Below are positions 9,636 through 18,008 of a stretch of DNA of 60,910 nt, piece after piece (the first letter of the stretch is position 1; each line of letters opens with the position of its first letter). Below the pieces are notes generated by a model, which saw only the letters and a list, made by a program, of their open reading frames with translations, did no database searches and had not been told where the DNA came from. The stretch spans positions 1-60,910 of the forward strand of contig DLHP01000042.1 of the NCBI GenBank assembly GCA_002483285.1, read 5' to 3'. The position numbers and the translations under genes are program-made. This DNA comes from Flavobacterium sp. UBA7665. Its GTDB lineage: Bacteria; Bacteroidota; Bacteroidia; Flavobacteriales; Flavobacteriaceae.

Positions 9636-10199
9636 TTACACTTTCATAATTTCGGCTTCCTTGTGCGCCAAAATCTCGTCTATTTTGCGGATGTAAGTGT
9701 TGGTGAGGGTTTGCACTTCGTCTTCTGCAGTTTTACAAATGTCTTCGGAAGTACCTTCTTTCTCAAGTTTCTTGATGTCTTTGTTGGCTTCCTGGCGGGC
9801 GTTGCGGATCCCGATTTTGGCATCTTCGGCTTCGGCTTTGGCTTGTTTGGTCAAATCCCGGCGGCGCTCTTCGGTAAGCGGCGGTACGCTGATGATGATC
9901 ACATCACCGTTGTTCATCGGGTTGAATCCGATATTGGCCACCATAATCGCCTTCTCGATGGGTTGCAGCATACTTTTTTCAAACGGCTGGATCGTGATGG
10001 TACGCGCATCGGGGACGTTGATGTTAGACACCTGCCCGAGTGGCGTTTGAGATCCGTAATAGTCAACGAAAACACCGCCAAGCATGGCTGGTGAAGCCTT
10101 TCCGGCTCTGATGTTCAGGAATTCTTTTTCCAGGTGTGCGATAGAACCAGACATGGATTCTTCGGTGCTGTCGAGGATAAAATCAATTTCTTCGTTCAT
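9636..10199 (-). CDS. frr: Ribosome recycling factor
   Basis: 187 residues, close to the usual 185. With EF-G it splits the post-termination 70S ribosome. The family signature is visible: an N-terminal helix, then LNIRAGKASPAML, then NVPDARTITIQPFEKSML, then the helical VPPLTEERRRDLTKQAKAEAEDAKIGIR region (quoted in parts). The ATG at 10199 gives the normal MNEEIDF start. A 13-codon longer reading only translates the heptad array upstream and has no ATG. It follows pyrH by 39 bp, the common pyrH-frr pairing, and is probably co-transcribed with it. Confidence 0.97.
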   Translation of the reverse strand: MNEEIDFILDSTEESMSGSIAHLEKEFLNIRAGKASPAMLGGVFVDYYGSQTPLGQVSNINVPDARTITIQPFEKSMLQPIEKAIMVANIGFNPMNNGDVIIISVPPLTEERRRDLTKQAKAEAEDAKIGIRNARQEANKDIKKLEKEGTSEDICKTAEDEVQTLTNTYIRKIDEILAHKEAEIMKV

Positions 10200-10238
10200 T
10201 TTTTTGGTATTTGGTTGTCTGTTGTCAGTTGCCAGCAA
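10200..10238 (-). repeat. Heptad array filling the pyrH-frr junction
   Basis: On the minus strand, from the pyrH stop to the frr ATG, the DNA reads as 7-bp steps: TTGCTGG, CAACTGA, CAACAGA, CAACCAA, ATACCAA, then AAAA. The whole 39-bp spacer is array, with no other sequence. Confidence 0.7.
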
Positions 10239-10946
10239 CTATATATTTACTACAGTTCCGATGTTTTCGCCTTCGCAGATTTTAACCAGGTTGCCTTTTT
10301 TGTTCATGTCGAATACCAAAATCGGCAGTTCGTTTTCCTGGCTTAACGTAAACGCGGTCGAATCCATTACGTTGAGTCCTTTTTTGATGACGTCTTCAAA
10401 CGAGATGAAGTCGAATTTGGTGGCCGTTGGATCTTTTTCTGGATCCGAAGTGTAAATGCCGTCTACGCGGGTTCCTTTCAAGATTACATCAGCGTGGATT
10501 TCAACCCCGCGCAACACCGCTGCGGTATCGGTGGTGAAATACGGGTTTCCGGTCCCGGCGCCAAAAATCACGATACGGCCTTTTTCAAGGTGGCGCACCG
10601 CGCGTCTTTTGATGTAAGGCTCGGCAATGGCTTCTATCTTGAGTGCGGTTTGCAAACGCGTGAGCATACCTTTGTCTTCGAGAGCGCCCTGTAAAGCCAT
10701 ACCGTTGATGACCGTGGCGAGCATGCCCATATAATCACCTTGTACGCGATCCATGCCGTTGCTGGCTCCGGCAACACCCCTGAAAATATTTCCTCCGCCG
10801 ATTACGATGGCGATTTGTACGCCTTTGTCGTGGATCTGTTTGATTTCTTCGGCATATTCGGCTAGCCTGGCTGGGTCGATTCCGTATTGACGGTCGCCCA
10901 TTAATGCTTCGCCGCTTAATTTGAGGAGGATTCTTTTGTACTTCAT
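10239..10946 (-). CDS. pyrH: UMP kinase
   Basis: 235 residues. Phosphorylates UMP to UDP in pyrimidine nucleotide synthesis; an amino-acid-kinase fold, normally hexameric. It starts YKRILLKLSGEALMG, has the nucleotide loop IVIGGGNIFRG, and carries GTGNPYFTTDTAAVLRG near the middle, all diagnostic of bacterial PyrH. It is the first gene of the pyrH-frr pair. A TATATTTG -7 box lies 22 bp upstream. Confidence 0.97.
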   Translation of the reverse strand: MKYKRILLKLSGEALMGDRQYGIDPARLAEYAEEIKQIHDKGVQIAIVIGGGNIFRGVAGASNGMDRVQGDYMGMLATVINGMALQGALEDKGMLTRLQTALKIEAIAEPYIKRRAVRHLEKGRIVIFGAGTGNPYFTTDTAAVLRGVEIHADVILKGTRVDGIYTSDPEKDPTATKFDFISFEDVIKKGLNVMDSTAFTLSQENELPILVFDMNKKGNLVKICEGENIGTVVNI

Positions 10947-10968
10947 AGCTATTTTGAGTAGAGTTGTG

Positions 10969-10976
10969 CAAATATA
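10969..10976 (-). promoter_or_regulatory. -7 box for pyrH-frr
   Basis: Reads TATATTTG on the minus strand, 22 bp before the pyrH ATG. It is an exact TAnnTTTG match; no -33 TTG at standard spacing. Confidence 0.55.
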
Positions 10977-11080
10977 GTCATAATCTGATTTCGTGAAATA
11001 GTCTTTTTTAAAAAAATCCGCCCAAGTTTTTTGACGTTATTACAATGATAAATATCAGCTGTGATTGCCAATAAAAATGG

Positions 11081-11088
11081 TAATTTTG
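11081..11088 (+). promoter_or_regulatory. -7 box for the thioredoxin-like gene
   Basis: TAATTTTG matches TAnnTTTG, 16 bp before the ATG. A TTG at 11065-11067 is 13 bp away, shorter than the published spacing. Confidence 0.45.
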
Positions 11089-11104
11089 TACAAAATATCA
11101 CACT

Positions 11105-11728
11105 ATGAAAATGGCAGTCGCACAGGGGTTGCTTAAATCCCATTCGTACTCCAAATACAGGCAAATCGTAACCGATTTACTCGCTCAGGGAAAGTCCAGT
11201 GGCAACGACCCATCAGCAGCTTTGGTGCATTATACCGAGCTCAATGAAGCGCGCATGAACCGCCTCGACAAGAAAATGGTCATAGCCGAAGAGAACATCC
11301 AAAAACTGTTGTCACTCAAAAAAAGCTACACCTGGCTTGTAATTTCGGAAGGTTGGTGTGGCGATGCCGCGCAATTGCTGCCCATATTCAATAAGATGGC
11401 TGGCATCGCACCACACATTGATTTGAAGATTGTGTTTCGCGACGAAAATGAGTCGCTGATGAACCTGTTTTTGACCAATGGTGCCAAATCGATCCCAAAG
11501 CTGATTGTATTGGACAAAGAAAATGATAAGGTCATCGGCAGTTGGGGACCACGTCCGGCGGGCGCGACGCACTTGATTAAAAGCTACAAGGAGCAGTACG
11601 GCGCAATCGATGAAACGGCAAAAACCGAATTGCAATTGTGGTATTTACACGACAAAGGCCTCAGTACCCAAAATGAAATGGCTACACTGATGCAGCATCT
11701 GGACCAATTGAATGTTCAAACAAAGTGA
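11105..11728 (+). CDS. Thioredoxin-fold family protein
   Basis: 207 residues, no signal peptide, so probably cytoplasmic. The thioredoxin-like core (about residues 70-170) carries SEGWCGDAAQLLPIF, where the usual WCxxC is WCGDA: one cysteine is present and the second is replaced. This is typical of the Thioredoxin_9-type family found widely in Flavobacteriaceae. The cis-proline region appears as AKSIPKLIVLD. With one cysteine, classical dithiol reduction is unlikely; a binding or monothiol role is inferred. Its 3' end overlaps the convergent truB by 47 bp. Confidence 0.82.
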   Translation: MKMAVAQGLLKSHSYSKYRQIVTDLLAQGKSSGNDPSAALVHYTELNEARMNRLDKKMVIAEENIQKLLSLKKSYTWLVISEGWCGDAAQLLPIFNKMAGIAPHIDLKIVFRDENESLMNLFLTNGAKSIPKLIVLDKENDKVIGSWGPRPAGATHLIKSYKEQYGAIDETAKTELQLWYLHDKGLSTQNEMATLMQHLDQLNVQTK

Positions 11729-12386
11729 CATCCATGGCGTCTTTAACATCATAGTCGCCTATTTTGGTGCGGCGCAAAACGGTGAGATGCGCGCCTGATT
11801 TCAAAGTTTTTCCAAAATCATACGCGAGCGAACGGATATAAGTGCCTTTGCTGCAAACGACCCTAAAATCTACTTCGGGTAAAGCGATGCGCGTGATTTC
11901 GAATTCATGGATGGTGGTTTTCCTGAAAGCGATTTCGATTGCCTCACCAGCACGCGCGTGCTCGTACAAACGTTTGCCGTCTTTTTTGATCGCAGAGAAA
12001 ATAGGTGGTTTTTGGTCTATTTCACCGAGGAATTGTGGTATGGTTTCATGAATCAATTGGTCGGTGATATGTGAGGTGGGAAAAGTCTCATCGACTTGCG
12101 TTTCCAGATCATACGACGGCGTAGTGGCACCAATATAGAAAGTGCCCGTGTATTCTTTGACTTGGCCTTGCAATTCGGGAATGCGTTTGGTGAATTTCCC
12201 CGTACATACCAGTAATAAACCCGAAGCCAACGGATCTAAAGTCCCGGCGTGCCCAATCTTAATTTTTTTGAGCCCGAGCTTGCTTTTCAAAGCCCATTTC
12301 ATTTTATTAACCGCCTGGAAAGACGACCACGTCAATGGTTTGTCAATGAGTAAGACTTGTCCGTTTTGAAAATCTTCGGCAGTCAT
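11682..12386 (-). CDS. truB: tRNA pseudouridine-55 synthase
   Basis: Makes the universal pseudouridine in the tRNA T-loop. About 234 residues, a short TruB lacking most of the C-terminal PUA extension, as is usual in this phylum. The catalytic motif HAGTLDPLASGLLL contains the nucleophilic aspartate (about residue 51), and the later family motif KGTYIRSLAYDFG is present. The ATG at 12386 overlaps the uppP stop codon by one base (TGATG), so it is translationally coupled to uppP. A TTG one codon earlier is less likely. Confidence 0.95.
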   Translation of the reverse strand: MTAEDFQNGQVLLIDKPLTWSSFQAVNKMKWALKSKLGLKKIKIGHAGTLDPLASGLLLVCTGKFTKRIPELQGQVKEYTGTFYIGATTPSYDLETQVDETFPTSHITDQLIHETIPQFLGEIDQKPPIFSAIKKDGKRLYEHARAGEAIEIAFRKTTIHEFEITRIALPEVDFRVVCSKGTYIRSLAYDFGKTLKSGAHLTVLRRTKIGDYDVKDAMDVTLFEHSIGPDAASV

Positions 12387-13183
12387 CAAATTACAGTAAG
12401 CTCGTGGAGGAAAAAGTGGATCAGCAAGAGTGCCGCGCCCACAATGATGCGGTAATACCCAAACATCTTGAAGCCATTTTTGCTCAAATATCCGATAAAG
12501 GATTTGATGGCAAGCATCGCCACTACAAACGCCACGACGTTGCCGATGATGAGCAAATTGACTTGCTCGTCTGTGAGTACATAACCGTCCTTATAATAGT
12601 CGTAGCATTTTTTGACCGTCGCACCCAACATGGTAGGCACTGCGAGGAAAAACGAAAACTCGGCTGCAACCGTACGCGATAACTTTTGCGACATACCCCC
12701 CACGATGCTAGCACCGCTTCTTGAAACGCCAGGAATCATCGCCAAACATTGGAACAACCCGATTTTTAAGGCTTGTGAATAAGTGATTTCTGTGGCAGTT
12801 TCGGTGTCGTGCGAATGTGAAAACCAATCGTCTACTTTGAGTAAAATGATACCGCCGATTAAAAGCGATACCGCAACCGTTACCGGATTTTCAAGCAAAG
12901 CATCAATTTTTTTACTGAACAGCAATCCAAAAACGACCGCCGGGATAAACGCCACCAGCAATTTAAAGTAAAAATCAAGGGTTTGGAAAAACCGTTTGAA
13001 ATACAAAACGACTACTGACAAGATTGCACCAAGTTGGATTACAATCGTGAACAATTTGGTAAAATCGTCCTGTGCAATCCCAAAAAAAGAACTCGCGATA
13101 ATCATGTGGCCGGTAGAGGAAACAGGAAGGAATTCGGTGATGCCTTCAATGACGGCAAGGACTAAGGCTTGGAGGAAATCCAT
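12386..13183 (-). CDS. uppP: Undecaprenyl-diphosphatase (bacitracin resistance)
   Basis: Inner-membrane enzyme of 265 residues and about eight helices. It recycles undecaprenyl pyrophosphate to the monophosphate lipid carrier for peptidoglycan. The two BacA/UppP active-site blocks are visible: EGITEFLPVSSTGHM near residue 14 and PGVSRSGASIVGG near residue 160. It sits directly between the DUF3098 gene (adjacent, no gap) and truB (1-base overlap), so the three form one operon. The lipid-carrier role links it to the dcw cluster later in the window. Confidence 0.96.
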   Translation of the reverse strand: MDFLQALVLAVIEGITEFLPVSSTGHMIIASSFFGIAQDDFTKLFTIVIQLGAILSVVVLYFKRFFQTLDFYFKLLVAFIPAVVFGLLFSKKIDALLENPVTVAVSLLIGGIILLKVDDWFSHSHDTETATEITYSQALKIGLFQCLAMIPGVSRSGASIVGGMSQKLSRTVAAEFSFFLAVPTMLGATVKKCYDYYKDGYVLTDEQVNLLIIGNVVAFVVAMLAIKSFIGYLSKNGFKMFGYYRIIVGAALLLIHFFLHELTVI

Positions 13184-13423
13184 CTATTTTTTAGAAGTTT
13201 TCAGGATAGAATAAATCGTGATGCCAAAACCAATGAGCACCATAGTTGGCGCGAGGCGAATCCTGCGGAAACTAAACACCGCATCGTTGAAGACTTTCGG
13301 GTCATCGCTTCCGCCGCCCGACATCAGGATAAACCCGAGCGCGATCACGACAATGCCAATGAGTAAAATGGTGTAGTTGACCTTTTCAAAAAGGAATTCC
13401 TGTTGTGGATTTTCGTCTTTCAT
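13184..13423 (-). CDS. DUF3098 small membrane protein
   Basis: 79 residues with two membrane helices (about 18-38 and 54-72) joined by a loop containing GGGSDDPKVFNDAVFSFRRI. The sequence fits the DUF3098 family, which in Flavobacteriaceae sits between ftsX and uppP, as here. Function unknown; the neighbours suggest a cell-envelope role. The stop codon touches the uppP start. Between it and ftsX lie about 115 bp that hold a 7-bp tandem array and GC-rich phrases. Confidence 0.85.
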   Translation of the reverse strand: MKDENPQQEFLFEKVNYTILLIGIVVIALGFILMSGGGSDDPKVFNDAVFSFRRIRLAPTMVLIGFGITIYSILKTSKK

Positions 13424-13470
13424 AATTTATATTTTTTAGTCGCTTATCCGACACTACTGCTGCGATTCGA

Positions 13471-13491
13471 CTTTTAACTTTTAACTTTTAT
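13471..13491. repeat. Heptad array between ftsX and DUF3098
   Basis: CTTTTAA, CTTTTAA, CTTTTAT: three 7-bp units. Next to it are GC-rich phrases (GCTGCGCTCC, GGCTGCGCCTC) that reach the ftsX stop codon and resemble those around the Lrp gene. Confidence 0.6.
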
Positions 13492-13538
13492 TCCGCTGCG
13501 CTCCATACCGTTCGGCTGCGCCTCGGGTCGACTTTTCT

Positions 13539-14414
13539 CTAATAAAGGTCGTCTGTCCTCAAATTCAGGAATCGCTGCGTCGCAAAGAACGTACTGATCC
13601 AACTGATTAAAATCCCAACAACGAGTACGCCCACCAAAACCAGGGCAATCAAAGGTTGGTCTTCTGTAATTTTAAGGTTGGGATAATTGAGGTCGAGGTA
13701 ATACAAAGTGCCCAACAACGCGAGCACTGCAATCACACCGCCAATAAAACCAAGGCGAATGCTTTTCCAGATGAATGGTTTGCGGATAAACGATTTGGTC
13801 GCGCCCACCATCTGCATCGTTTTAATGATGAATCGGTTGGAGTAGATAGACAATCGCATCGAGCTGTTGATGAGCAACACCGCCACGAGTGCCAAGATGC
13901 CGCTGATGATGAGAATCCACATACTTATTTTCTGGATGTTGTCATTGACCAGGTTTACAAGCTGTTTGTCATACACCACGTCAGAAATCATTTCATTGGC
14001 GCGGAAACGACGCTCTATTTTTTCTATATTCTGGCGGTCGATGTAGTCTGCCTTGAGGTGAATGTCATACGAATTCTGTAAAGGATTGGCACCGAGGAAC
14101 GTCATGAAATCTTCGCCAATCACATCGGTGTGCATCTTGGCGGCCTGTTCCTTGGTCAGGTATTCGCTCGATTTCACGAACGGCGCCGTTTTGAGCTCTT
14201 CACCAAACGCAATCATCGTGCTGTCGGTTGCCTCATTCTTGAAGAACACCGTCATGGCGATTTCTTCCTTGAAATTGTCGGATAGTTTTTTGGAATTGAT
14301 CACAAACAGACCCAAAATTCCCAATAAAAACAACACCAGGAAAACACTTAAAACCACCGAAAAATAAGAAGAAATCAAGCGGCGTTTTTGAAACTTTTCG
14401 AAAGAAGAACCCAT
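13539..14414 (-). CDS. ftsX: Cell division permease-like protein FtsX
   Basis: 291-residue inner-membrane protein with the FtsX layout: a cytoplasmic N terminus, one helix (about 20-45), an extracytoplasmic domain (about 50-165), then three helices (about 170-285) with an intervening MVGATKSFIRKPFIWK segment typical of the family. With the FtsE ATPase it regulates septal peptidoglycan hydrolases. No ftsE lies beside it, as is usual in Bacteroidota. It precedes DUF3098-uppP-truB on the same strand, but the 115-bp repeat-filled gap leaves co-transcription open. Confidence 0.93.
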   Translation of the reverse strand: MGSSFEKFQKRRLISSYFSVVLSVFLVLFLLGILGLFVINSKKLSDNFKEEIAMTVFFKNEATDSTMIAFGEELKTAPFVKSSEYLTKEQAAKMHTDVIGEDFMTFLGANPLQNSYDIHLKADYIDRQNIEKIERRFRANEMISDVVYDKQLVNLVNDNIQKISMWILIISGILALVAVLLINSSMRLSIYSNRFIIKTMQMVGATKSFIRKPFIWKSIRLGFIGGVIAVLALLGTLYYLDLNYPNLKITEDQPLIALVLVGVLVVGILISWISTFFATQRFLNLRTDDLY

Positions 14415-14481
14415 AGAATTTTAATTATGCCGTAAAAATAACAAAGAATTTGTTTAATCATAGTTTATAACGCCCAAAGTT

Positions 14482-14510
14482 TTGTCTTTCGTACAATAAA
14501 CGTAAATTTG
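14482..14510 (+). promoter_or_regulatory. Promoter of leuS (TTG-N18-TAAATTTG)
   Basis: TTG at 14482-14484 and TAAATTTG at 14503-14510 are separated by 18 bp, within the 17-23 bp published for flavobacterial promoters. The leader to the leuS ATG is about 80 nt and ends in the octad array. Confidence 0.7.
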
Positions 14511-14562
14511 CGCTTCGCAGAAAAAGACTTGGGGAAATTGAACTTGTTACACTTTTCCCCAG

Positions 14563-14597
14563 AGCCTTAGCGCCTCAGAACCTTAGCACCTTTTTTC
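14563..14597 (+). repeat. Octad array abutting the leuS start
   Basis: 8-bp steps GCCTTAGC, GCCTCAGA, ACCTTAGC, ACCTTTTT run up to the leuS ATG at 14598, in the position of a ribosome binding site. No Shine-Dalgarno is present. Confidence 0.75.
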
Positions 14598-17500
14598 ATG
14601 AAGTACAATCCAAACGAAATCGAAGCCAGCTGGCAAAAATACTGGGCCGAAAACCAAACTTTCGCCGCCGAAAATAACAGCGATAAACCCAAATATTACG
14701 TACTCGACATGTTTCCTTATCCGTCGGGCGCGGGTTTACACGTTGGGCATCCGCTGGGTTACATCGCTTCGGATATTTATGCGCGCTACAAACGCCACAA
14801 AGGTTTCAATGTATTGCATCCGCAAGGGTATGACAGCTTTGGATTGCCTGCTGAGCAATACGCCATTCAAACTGGGCAGCATCCCGACAAAACGACCAAA
14901 GAGAACATTGCAAGATATCGCGAGCAGCTCGACAAGATTGGATTTTCGTTCGATTGGGACCGTGAAGTGCGCACCTCTTCGCCCGAATATTACAAATGGA
15001 CACAGTGGATTTTTATCCAGTTGTTCCATTCATGGTATAACAAATCTTCAGACAGGGCCGAAAGCATCTGCACCTTGATCGAAGCGTTTCAAAAAGTCGG
15101 AAATGCCAATGTCAACGCGGTCTGCGATGACAATATCGACACATTTTCTGCGGATGACTGGAACGCATTTTCAAAAGAAAGACAAGAACAAATTCTACTA
15201 CAATATCGCTTAACCTATCTCGCCGAAACCGAAGTGAATTGGTGTCCTGGATTAGGAACTGTTTTGGCCAACGACGAAATCGTCAACGGCGTTTCTGAGC
15301 GCGGCGGATTTCCCGTAATCCGTAAAAAAATGACGCAGTGGAGTATGCGAATTTCTGCTTATGCGCAACGTCTATTGGAGGGATTAAAGGAAATCGACTG
15401 GACACAATCACTCAAAGATGCGCAGGAAAACTGGATCGGGAAATCGGTCGGAGCGCTTGTGACGTTCAAGGTTTTGGATTCGGAGGAAACCAAGAATGAA
15501 GTCGACCACTTCCTTTCGGGAAACGAGCACAGCGGTTATGAAATCGACGTTTTTACGACGCGTCCCGATACGATTTTTGGTGTGACGTTTATGACTTTGG
15601 CACCCGAGCACGAACTCGTTTCAAAGATTACCACTCCCGAATGGAAACAATCGGTTGAGCAATATGTCGAAGCGACTGCAAAACGTTCGGAGCGCGAACG
15701 CATGGCCGATGTCAAGACGATTTCGGGCGTATTTACCGGAGCTTATGCCGAACATCCGTTCACCAAAGAACCCATCCCAATTTGGGTAGGCGATTATGTT
15801 TTGGCAGGTTACGGAACCGGCGCGGTGATGGCTGTTCCTTGTGGCGACGAGCGCGATTATGCGTTTGCGAACCATTTCAAAGGCAAGAATGGCATGGGCC
15901 AAATCAAGAATATTTTTGCCGGTGTTGATATTTCGAAGGAAGCGTTCGCATCCAAAGACAATGTCAAAATCGCGAATTCTGATTTCCTCGACGGACTGAA
16001 TTACAAAGAAGCCACCAAAAAAGCCATCGAAGAACTCGAAAAACTCGGGCAGGGCAAAGGCAAAACAAACTACCGTTTGCGCGACGCTGTCTTTTCCCGC
16101 CAGCGCTATTGGGGCGAACCGTTCCCGGTATATTACGTAAATGGTTTACCGCAAATGATTGCCACCGAACATTTGCCGATTCGTTTGCCCGAAGTCGAAA
16201 AATATTTACCCACCGAAGATGGCCAGCCACCACTCGGAAATTCTAAAGAGTGGGCGTGGAGCACTACCCAAAACAAAGTCGTTGCAAACGATTTGATTGA
16301 CAATAAAACTGTTTTCCCATTGGAACTGAATACAATGCCAGGTTGGGCGGGCAGTTCGTGGTATTGGTTGCGGTATATGGATCCGCACAATGAAAAGGAA
16401 TTCGTGAGCAAGGAAGACGAAGCCTATTGGCAGAATGTCGATTTGTACATTGGCGGCAGCGAACATGCGACCGGGCATTTGTTGTACAGCCGTTTTTGGA
16501 ATAAGTTTTTGTGCGATCGCGGGTTCATTACTCAGGAAGAGCCGTTTAAGAAACTCATCAATCAAGGGATGATTTTGGGGATGAGTGCGTTTGTGCATCG
16601 GCAAAAGGCCACGATGAACATTATGATTGAATACAAAGATATTGATGGGTCTAAAATTTCAGAAGAAGACATTGAAGTTGAAGAATACGTGATTCTTGAG
16701 GTCGACATGATTCATGATGTGAATGTTAAACAAAGAATTTGGAATACAATATTGAGGAGAGTCAGAGAGAAATTAGAACATTCGAGGGGGAATGTCGCGT
16801 TTGATTTGATCGTGAAATCTGAGCATCTAAGTCTATCACAACCAATTCACGTTGATGTTTCTTTAGTAAATGCATCAAATGAGTTGGATATGGAGAAGTT
16901 TAGAAAGCATCCTTTTTATCAAGAATATGAAGATGCAGTTTTTATAACCGAAAAAGAGGGCAAATATTTAGTAGGTCGCGAAGTCGAAAAAATGTCCAAA
17001 TCCAAATACAACGTCGTTACGCCCGATGATATTTGTGAAGAATATGGCGCCGATACGTTACGTTTATATGAAATGTTCCTCGGCCCGCTCGAACAAGCCA
17101 AACCGTGGAATACGGCTGGAATCACCGGTGTTTTCGGGTTCCTTAAAAAACTCTGGAAATTGTATTTTGATGACAAAGGATTGGTCGTTACTTCAAATCC
17201 CGCAAGTAAGGAAGCCTTGAAAACTTTACACAAAACCATCAAAAAAGTACAGGACGACATTGAAGGATTCTCGTTCAACACTTCGGTTTCTCAATTCATG
17301 ATTGCCGTGAATGAACTTACCGCGATTAACTGCCACGAGCGTTCCATCTTAGAGCCTTTGGCGGTTTTGATATCGCCGTATGCCCCACATATTGCCGAAG
17401 AATTGTGGGAAAAATTGGGCCACGAGCAGACCATTTCACGCGTGCCTTTCCCTAAATTCAATCCCGAATATCTCGTAGAAAGCAGTAAGGAATATCCGGT

Positions 17501-17669
17501 GTCATTTAATGGAAAGATGCGTTTCACTTTGGAGTTGCCGCTCGATTTGACAGCAGCACAGATTGAGGAAATCGTAATGAAAGACGAACGTACCATCAAG
17601 CAACTGGAAGGAAGGACGCCGAATAAGGTGATTATTGTTCCGGGGAAGATTATCAACCTGGTTGGCTAA
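14598..17669 (+). CDS. leuS: Leucyl-tRNA synthetase with an unusual insertion
   Basis: Class I synthetase charging tRNA-Leu. The 1023 residues exceed most bacterial LeuRS (860-950). The HIGH-type motif is HVGH near residue 50, the editing (CP1) domain spans about 230-420, KMSKS lies near residue 799, and the anticodon domain follows. Residues about 667-748 (nt 16600-16840), just before the conserved QPIHVDV-type segment and KMSKS, are an extra AT-rich stretch rich in I, E, V and N. It falls where the variable leucine-specific domain normally sits, and its base use is unlike the rest of the gene. The frame is intact. The stop overlaps the next gene by one base (TAATG). Confidence 0.96.
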   Translation: MKYNPNEIEASWQKYWAENQTFAAENNSDKPKYYVLDMFPYPSGAGLHVGHPLGYIASDIYARYKRHKGFNVLHPQGYDSFGLPAEQYAIQTGQHPDKTTKENIARYREQLDKIGFSFDWDREVRTSSPEYYKWTQWIFIQLFHSWYNKSSDRAESICTLIEAFQKVGNANVNAVCDDNIDTFSADDWNAFSKERQEQILLQYRLTYLAETEVNWCPGLGTVLANDEIVNGVSERGGFPVIRKKMTQWSMRISAYAQRLLEGLKEIDWTQSLKDAQENWIGKSVGALVTFKVLDSEETKNEVDHFLSGNEHSGYEIDVFTTRPDTIFGVTFMTLAPEHELVSKITTPEWKQSVEQYVEATAKRSERERMADVKTISGVFTGAYAEHPFTKEPIPIWVGDYVLAGYGTGAVMAVPCGDERDYAFANHFKGKNGMGQIKNIFAGVDISKEAFASKDNVKIANSDFLDGLNYKEATKKAIEELEKLGQGKGKTNYRLRDAVFSRQRYWGEPFPVYYVNGLPQMIATEHLPIRLPEVEKYLPTEDGQPPLGNSKEWAWSTTQNKVVANDLIDNKTVFPLELNTMPGWAGSSWYWLRYMDPHNEKEFVSKEDEAYWQNVDLYIGGSEHATGHLLYSRFWNKFLCDRGFITQEEPFKKLINQGMILGMSAFVHRQKATMNIMIEYKDIDGSKISEEDIEVEEYVILEVDMIHDVNVKQRIWNTILRRVREKLEHSRGNVAFDLIVKSEHLSLSQPIHVDVSLVNASNELDMEKFRKHPFYQEYEDAVFITEKEGKYLVGREVEKMSKSKYNVVTPDDICEEYGADTLRLYEMFLGPLEQAKPWNTAGITGVFGFLKKLWKLYFDDKGLVVTSNPASKEALKTLHKTIKKVQDDIEGFSFNTSVSQFMIAVNELTAINCHERSILEPLAVLISPYAPHIAEELWEKLGHEQTISRVPFPKFNPEYLVESSKEYPVSFNGKMRFTLELPLDLTAAQIEEIVMKDERTIKQLEGRTPNKVIIVPGKIINLVG

Positions 17670-17920
17670 TGACCATCGTTGAAAAAATCGGCATTACAGT
17701 CTTTGCCTTAATTGTGTATGGTTTGTCACGATGGATGGTGGCCGTCGCTATAGAAACGTCGGAACAGATACAGAAAAAGCGCGAGGAACTCAAACTCAAT
17801 ATCGGCTGTTTGCCATTTTCGCCCATTGCAATAGTCGCTTTGGTAATGAAATATCTTATGCCGATTTTGTTGGCTCTGGCATTGTTTCAGGTGTGGACCA
17901 ATCGTATCGTCGAATTTTAA
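17669..17920 (+). CDS. Small membrane protein, unknown
   Basis: 83 residues. Two hydrophobic helices (about 8-28 and 55-76) flank a charged EQIQKKREELKLN segment. The ATG overlaps the leuS stop (TAATG), so it is probably translated by coupling. I do not recognise a named family; small proteins like this often follow leuS in flavobacteria, but that is memory, not proof. Confidence 0.7.
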   Translation: MTIVEKIGITVFALIVYGLSRWMVAVAIETSEQIQKKREELKLNIGCLPFSPIAIVALVMKYLMPILLALALFQVWTNRIVEF

Positions 17921-18008
17921 ACTGCCATTTTTACATCGAAGCCCTGACAAAAATCCTTTGGCGTAAAATTTGACGCACGCCAACTACCAAACCTTAAAAA
18001 TTAAAAAT

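Noticed and set aside
14598..17669. Frameshift or assembly error in leuS at the AT-rich insertion
   Set aside because: The frame runs unbroken through the insertion, and HVGH and KMSKS motifs on both sides are intact.
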